Source: Caldisericota bacterium (GTDB lineage: Bacteria; Caldisericota; Caldisericia; Cryosericales; Cryosericaceae). Taken from it: a DNA stretch of 38,297 bases. A program made the position numbers and the translations under genes. How positions within the stretch are numbered: the first letter of the stretch is position 1; every line of letters starts with the position of its first letter. The notes beneath the pieces are model-generated. The model was not told the origin of the DNA. It ran no database searches and saw only the letters and a list, made by a program, of their open reading frames with translations. The stretch spans positions 1 through 38,297 of the forward strand of contig JAPLGK010000027.1 of the NCBI GenBank assembly GCA_026390195.1. The letters are read 5' to 3'. Shown piece by piece: positions 34,965 through 38,297 of the stretch.

Positions 34965-34993
34965 TTGGACGCCGAGCGCCGCCGTGGTACAAT
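34965..34993 (+). promoter_or_regulatory. Promoter of pta
   Basis: TTGGAC and TACAAT are separated by 17 bp. The leader is about 27 nt and includes the GGGAGG ribosome site. Confidence 0.65.
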
Positions 34994-35026
34994 GCTTGGC
35001 GTAGTCAACCTTTGCGGGAGGAACAT

Positions 35027-36001
35027 ATGAGCGTACTGGAAGACATACGTGCCAAGGCGAAATCCCTGCACCGCACTGTCATTCTGCCCGAGGGCAATGA
35101 AGAACGTACCCTCAAAGCGGCACAGATGCTGGTCAGCGGCGGCATGGCGGACGTTATCCTGGTTGAGGACGAGGCATCCATCCGCGCCAACGCGACGCGC
35201 CTGGGCATCGACCTGACCAGCGTGCAGATCGTGGATCCGAAGACGTCACCCAAGGCAGCCGAGTTTGCCACCCTCATCTATGAGAAGCGCAAGGCCAAGG
35301 GCATGATGCCCGAGAAAGCGGCTGAGCTGTCCGTGGACCCCATCTACTTTGCCACCTGCATGCTGGCAACCGGCATGGCACACGCGCTGGTGACAGGTGC
35401 CGTACACAACACCGGTGACATGCTGCGGCCCGCGCTGCAAATCGTCGGCACCGCGCCCGGCAGCAAGACGGTCAGTTCCATGTTTCTCATGGTCATGCCA
35501 GATGGCAAGCTGCTGGGCTTTGGCGACTGCGCAGTCATCCCGGACCCCACCGTCGATCAGCTGGCGGACATTGCTATCGCGACCGCAAAGACGTACAAGA
35601 CCCTGACAGGCATCGAGCCCGCCGTCGCGATGCTGTCCTTCAGCACCAAGGGCTCCGCCGAGCACGACATGGTCACCAAGGTCCGTGAGGCGACTGCACT
35701 GGCACACCAGAAGGCACCCGAGCTCCTGCTCGACGGCGAACTGCAGTTCGACGCCGCGTACGTACCCTCAGTCGGTGCGCGCAAGGCCCCAGACAGCCCG
35801 GTCGCTGGCAAAGCAAACGTCTTCATCTTTCCCGAGCTCAACGCCGGCACCATCGGCTACAAGCTGGTTCAGCGGCTGGCGGGCGCCCAGGCCATCGGGC
35901 CCATCTCGCAGGGCCTGGCCAAGCCGGCCAACGACCTGTCCCGCGGCTGCTCGCCCGAGGACATCCGGGACGTCTGCTGTATCGCCCTGCTGAACGCATA
36001 G
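35027..36001 (+). CDS. pta: Phosphate acetyltransferase
   Basis: A 324-residue cytoplasmic enzyme interconverting acetyl-CoA plus phosphate and acetyl phosphate plus CoA, central to acetate fermentation. Family motifs are VILPEGNEERTLKAA, ALVTGAVHNTGDMLRP, MLSFSTKGSAEHD and the final PANDLSRGCS. It is the short form without the N-terminal DRTGG region. Phosphate butyryltransferase is a relative, but the ending and length favour Pta. The ATG at 35027 follows GGGAGG. Acetate kinase is not in the window. Confidence 0.9.
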   Translation: MSVLEDIRAKAKSLHRTVILPEGNEERTLKAAQMLVSGGMADVILVEDEASIRANATRLGIDLTSVQIVDPKTSPKAAEFATLIYEKRKAKGMMPEKAAELSVDPIYFATCMLATGMAHALVTGAVHNTGDMLRPALQIVGTAPGSKTVSSMFLMVMPDGKLLGFGDCAVIPDPTVDQLADIAIATAKTYKTLTGIEPAVAMLSFSTKGSAEHDMVTKVREATALAHQKAPELLLDGELQFDAAYVPSVGARKAPDSPVAGKANVFIFPELNAGTIGYKLVQRLAGAQAIGPISQGLAKPANDLSRGCSPEDIRDVCCIALLNA

Positions 36002-36036
36002 TTGCAGGGACTGGCCCACACGACATAGAAATCTGA

Positions 36037-36060
36037 GGGGCGGCCATGTGCTGCCCCTTT
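36037..36060 (+). terminator. Possible terminator after pta
   Basis: A stem of GGGGCGGC with GCTGCCCC (one G-U pair) and a CATGT loop is followed by TTTCG. It is short of T residues and lies 35 bp after the pta stop, just before the chromate-transporter pair. Confidence 0.45.
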
Positions 36061-36079
36061 CGTGAGTCCGGAGGAACGA

Positions 36080-36685
36080 ATGGAACAGAAGAAGCTCATC
36101 ACCTACACAGCCGGTCACGCGTCAGTCAGAAAACAGCTTCTGCTGTTCTGGACCTTTTTCATCATCGGGTCGTTTACCATCGGAGGCGGCTACGCCATGA
36201 TCCTCATGATGAAGCGCTATCTCGTCGAGCAGTATCACTGGCTCAAGGACGAGGAATTCTATGACATGCTGGCCATCAGCCAGGTCACGCCCGGACCGAT
36301 CGCCGTCAACATGGCGACATTTGTCGGCTACACGCAGGGCGGTGTCCTGGGGTCCGTCCTTGCCACGCTAGGCGTCAGTATCCCGGCCGTGGCCGTTATC
36401 ATCGTCATCGCCGTCTTCTTCCCTGGCTTCAAGGACAACGTCTGGATCCAGCGCTTCTTTGCCGGCGTCATCGTGGGTGTCGTCGCGCAGATAGCGACAA
36501 TCGTCCTCGACATGGGCAAACGACAGAAATGGACCACTATCTCCGTCATCGTCTGTGCAGGTTCGCTGGGCGTCCTGTTCTTTGTCCAACAGGTCAGCCC
36601 TATCTGGCTCATCCTGGGCGGCGGTCTGGTCGGCCTCGCCGTCGAGGCGCTGAAACCCAAATCAGCTGGGGGCGCGTCATCATGA
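36080..36685 (+). CDS. Chromate transporter family protein, first half
   Basis: A 201-residue membrane protein with one CHR domain: FIIGSFTIGGGYAM near residues 28-41 and the signature QVTPGPIAVNMATFVGY. CHR proteins are ChrA-like; full-length members have two such domains, while two-gene systems split them. It starts at 36080 after GGAGG, and its stop overlaps the second gene by 4 bp. Export of chromate is not proven for the short pairs. Confidence 0.88.
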   Translation: MEQKKLITYTAGHASVRKQLLLFWTFFIIGSFTIGGGYAMILMMKRYLVEQYHWLKDEEFYDMLAISQVTPGPIAVNMATFVGYTQGGVLGSVLATLGVSIPAVAVIIVIAVFFPGFKDNVWIQRFFAGVIVGVVAQIATIVLDMGKRQKWTTISVIVCAGSLGVLFFVQQVSPIWLILGGGLVGLAVEALKPKSAGGASS

Positions 36686-37209
36686 GCTTCCTTGCCTTGT
36701 TCGGCGTTTTCTTCAAGATCGGGATATTCACGTTCGGCGGCGGACAGGCCATGATCCCGCTGCTGCAGAAAGACCTGGTCGTCAATCTGGCCTGGGTTTC
36801 GATGAAGGAGTTCCTGGACTTCGTCGCCATCAGCGAGATCACTCCCGGCCCCGTCGCCATCAACATGGCGACCTTTGTGGGGTACAAGCTACGCGGTCTT
36901 ACCGGCGCACTGGTCACCTCGCTGGGTGTCATCCTGCCCTCGTTCATTATCATCCTCATCGTCGCGACCGTCGCACATACGTTCCGCACAAACCTCTGGG
37001 TCTCTGCGTTTCTCGACGGCCTGCAACCCGTCGTGCTGGCCCTGCTCACCTACGCGGTCTATTCCATTGCGATGGGTGGAATCCCCGCGTGGTGGGGATA
37101 CGTCGCAGCGCTTGGCATCCTTTTGCTTATACTGAAGTATGGGAAAAGGCTCAACCTGTTCCTGGTGTTGCTTGCAGCCGGCGGACTCGGGCTCCTGATG
37201 TTCAGGTAA
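36682..37209 (+). CDS. Chromate transporter family protein, second half
   Basis: A 175-residue single CHR-domain membrane protein with FFKIGIFTFGGGQAM and EITPGPVAINMATFVGY, homologous to its upstream partner (the same G-F/T-F/I-GGG and TPGP signatures). The ATG at 36682 sits in the ATGA overlap. The pair probably forms a hetero-oligomer with inverted topology. An upstream start at 36529 would be a shadow of the first gene. Confidence 0.88.
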   Translation: MSFLALFGVFFKIGIFTFGGGQAMIPLLQKDLVVNLAWVSMKEFLDFVAISEITPGPVAINMATFVGYKLRGLTGALVTSLGVILPSFIIILIVATVAHTFRTNLWVSAFLDGLQPVVLALLTYAVYSIAMGGIPAWWGYVAALGILLLILKYGKRLNLFLVLLAAGGLGLLMFR

Positions 37210-37221
37210 AGGGGGAATTGC

Positions 37222-38297
37222 ATGAAGAAAGCTATCGACAACTATCTCGACCAACACGAGAACGAGATGATGATGGCGCTGTCCGGCGCCATTGCTATCC
37301 CGTCGGTCAAAGACCCGGCGACGGCCAACTCGCACGCACCGTTTGGCAAAGAAATCGGCCGTGCTCTCGAGTTCATGCTCAAGACCGCAGAAGGACGACG
37401 GTTCACAGCCGAGAACATGGAGAGCTATGTCGGTCGCGTCCGCTGGGGCGGCGACGGGACACAATATGCCGTCCTGACCCATGTCGACGTCGTGCCAGAA
37501 GGCACGGGCTGGACTGTCCCCCCTTTTGCCGGGACCATCAAGGACGGCCGGCTGTATGGCCGTGGCTCCACCGACGACAAGGGACCCGCCATTGCCTCCA
37601 TCTTTGCGCTGGCTGCCGCACGCGCGGCGCTGCAAGCGCAGCACATCGAGCCCAGGAACGCCATCATGCTGCTGTTTGGCACCGACGAGGAGTCCGGATG
37701 GGCCGACTTCGACTACTACTTCAAGAAGTACGGCATCCCCGAGGCCGGATTCAGCCCGGATGCTGAGTTCCCTATCGTCAACGGCGAGAAGGGTATCCTC
37801 AACCTGCAGCTGGTCGGTCATGGCACGCGCGGAGGCATCCTGCGTCACGCCGAAGGCGGCACACGTTCCAACGTCGTACCGCAGCACGCCGAGGCGGTCC
37901 TGGTCACCGATCATGACAAGCTGCAGCGACTGCAAGGGTTGATCGAGCGCCTGCCCAACGACGAGTTCTTGGTATCAACGACGCTCGCAAACGGCGAGCT
38001 GAAGCTCAACGTGGAAGGCATGCCTGCCCATGCGTCTACTCCCGAGAAGGGCCGCAACGCCGTTGGCAAGCTGCTGCAGGTACTGGACACCGTGCACTGT
38101 CTCGAGGACGACGAGTCCCTGCAGTTCCTTGCACGCGAGGTCGGCACCGAGTGGACCGGACATCGTGTGGGCGTCGACTTTGCGGATGAAGTCTCTGGTG
38201 TCCTCACGCTCAACCTGGGCACCCTGCATATCGACCATGACGACAGCACCGCGGTCATCAACATCCGGTATCCCATCAAGGTCACAAGCAAACAGGT
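37222..38297 (+). CDS. pepV: M20 family dipeptidase (PepV-like), 3' end missing
   Basis: A zinc dipeptidase reading 358 codons to the window edge without a stop; complete relatives have about 460. Metal-site motifs are THVDVVPEGTGW, GRGSTDDKGP (metal-bridging Asp), GTDEESG (catalytic Glu and metal Glu) and SPDAEFP. The dimerisation insert begins around residue 185 with GILNLQLVGHG. The ATG follows AAAGGGGG. It lies 12 bp after the chromate-transporter pair and may share its transcript. It hydrolyses dipeptides in the cytoplasm. Confidence 0.88.
   Translation, partial: MKKAIDNYLDQHENEMMMALSGAIAIPSVKDPATANSHAPFGKEIGRALEFMLKTAEGRRFTAENMESYVGRVRWGGDGTQYAVLTHVDVVPEGTGWTVPPFAGTIKDGRLYGRGSTDDKGPAIASIFALAAARAALQAQHIEPRNAIMLLFGTDEESGWADFDYYFKKYGIPEAGFSPDAEFPIVNGEKGILNLQLVGHGTRGGILRHAEGGTRSNVVPQHAEAVLVTDHDKLQRLQGLIERLPNDEFLVSTTLANGELKLNVEGMPAHASTPEKGRNAVGKLLQVLDTVHCLEDDESLQFLAREVGTEWTGHRVGVDFADEVSGVLTLNLGTLHIDHDDSTAVINIRYPIKVTSKQ

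Overview
The window is a 38.3 kb GC-rich stretch of bacterial chromosome, dense with genes and lacking rRNA, tRNA, CRISPR arrays and intact insertion sequences. Several genes suggest an anaerobic or fermentative bacterium with an S-layer and no obvious outer membrane: SLH, cohesin-like, dockerin and stalk (copper amine oxidase N-terminal type) domains on secreted proteins, tungstate uptake with pterin cofactor synthesis, an oxygen-independent HemN-like radical SAM enzyme, phosphotransacetylase and a UPF0182 membrane protein. A Firmicutes-like or Caldisericota/Cryosericota-like lineage would fit. That is inference; no marker gene here fixes the taxonomy. TGA, TAA and TAG are all used as ordinary stops.

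Left part (about 0.1-10.7 kb, all minus strand): an EamA/DMT permease preceded by a truncated tandem copy of its own 5' end; a UPF0182 protein with a clear intrinsic terminator; and a two-gene unit coding for a secreted subtilisin-like protease with a cohesin-like domain and a C-terminal dockerin, then a secreted NHL beta-propeller protein with a cohesin-like domain and a stalk domain. A repeat-bearing intergenic region (10.6-11.1 kb) holds divergent promoters.

Centre (11.1-18.1 kb, plus strand): a compact operon, tupA-tupB-tupC-moeA-moaA-moaC-MOSC-mogA, that imports tungstate (or molybdate) and makes molybdopterin-type cofactor. The binding protein is unusual: SLH repeats, then TupA, then a molybdopterin-oxidoreductase-like domain. 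moeA carries an in-frame TGA where the family has a conserved glycine. Next comes a defence pair (18.2-22.7 kb): a type IIG restriction-modification enzyme followed after 9 bp by an ApeA-like HEPN protein of visibly lower GC content.

Right part (22.7-38.3 kb): phzF-like isomerase, GNAT acetyltransferase and nucleoside kinase on plus; M23 peptidase, DUF2325 protein and HemN-like radical SAM enzyme on minus; an ECF transporter S component on plus; a second secreted stalk-domain protein on minus; then on plus azlC-azlD, pta, a split chromate-transporter pair and a PepV-like dipeptidase cut by the window end. Gene remnants (OPT-transporter 3' ends, a Nif3-like fragment), REP-like palindromes and an 85-90 bp repeat pair lie between them. 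Recognisable promoters have TATACT or TACAAT -10 boxes, and two place the predicted transcription start on the start codon, suggesting leaderless mRNAs.
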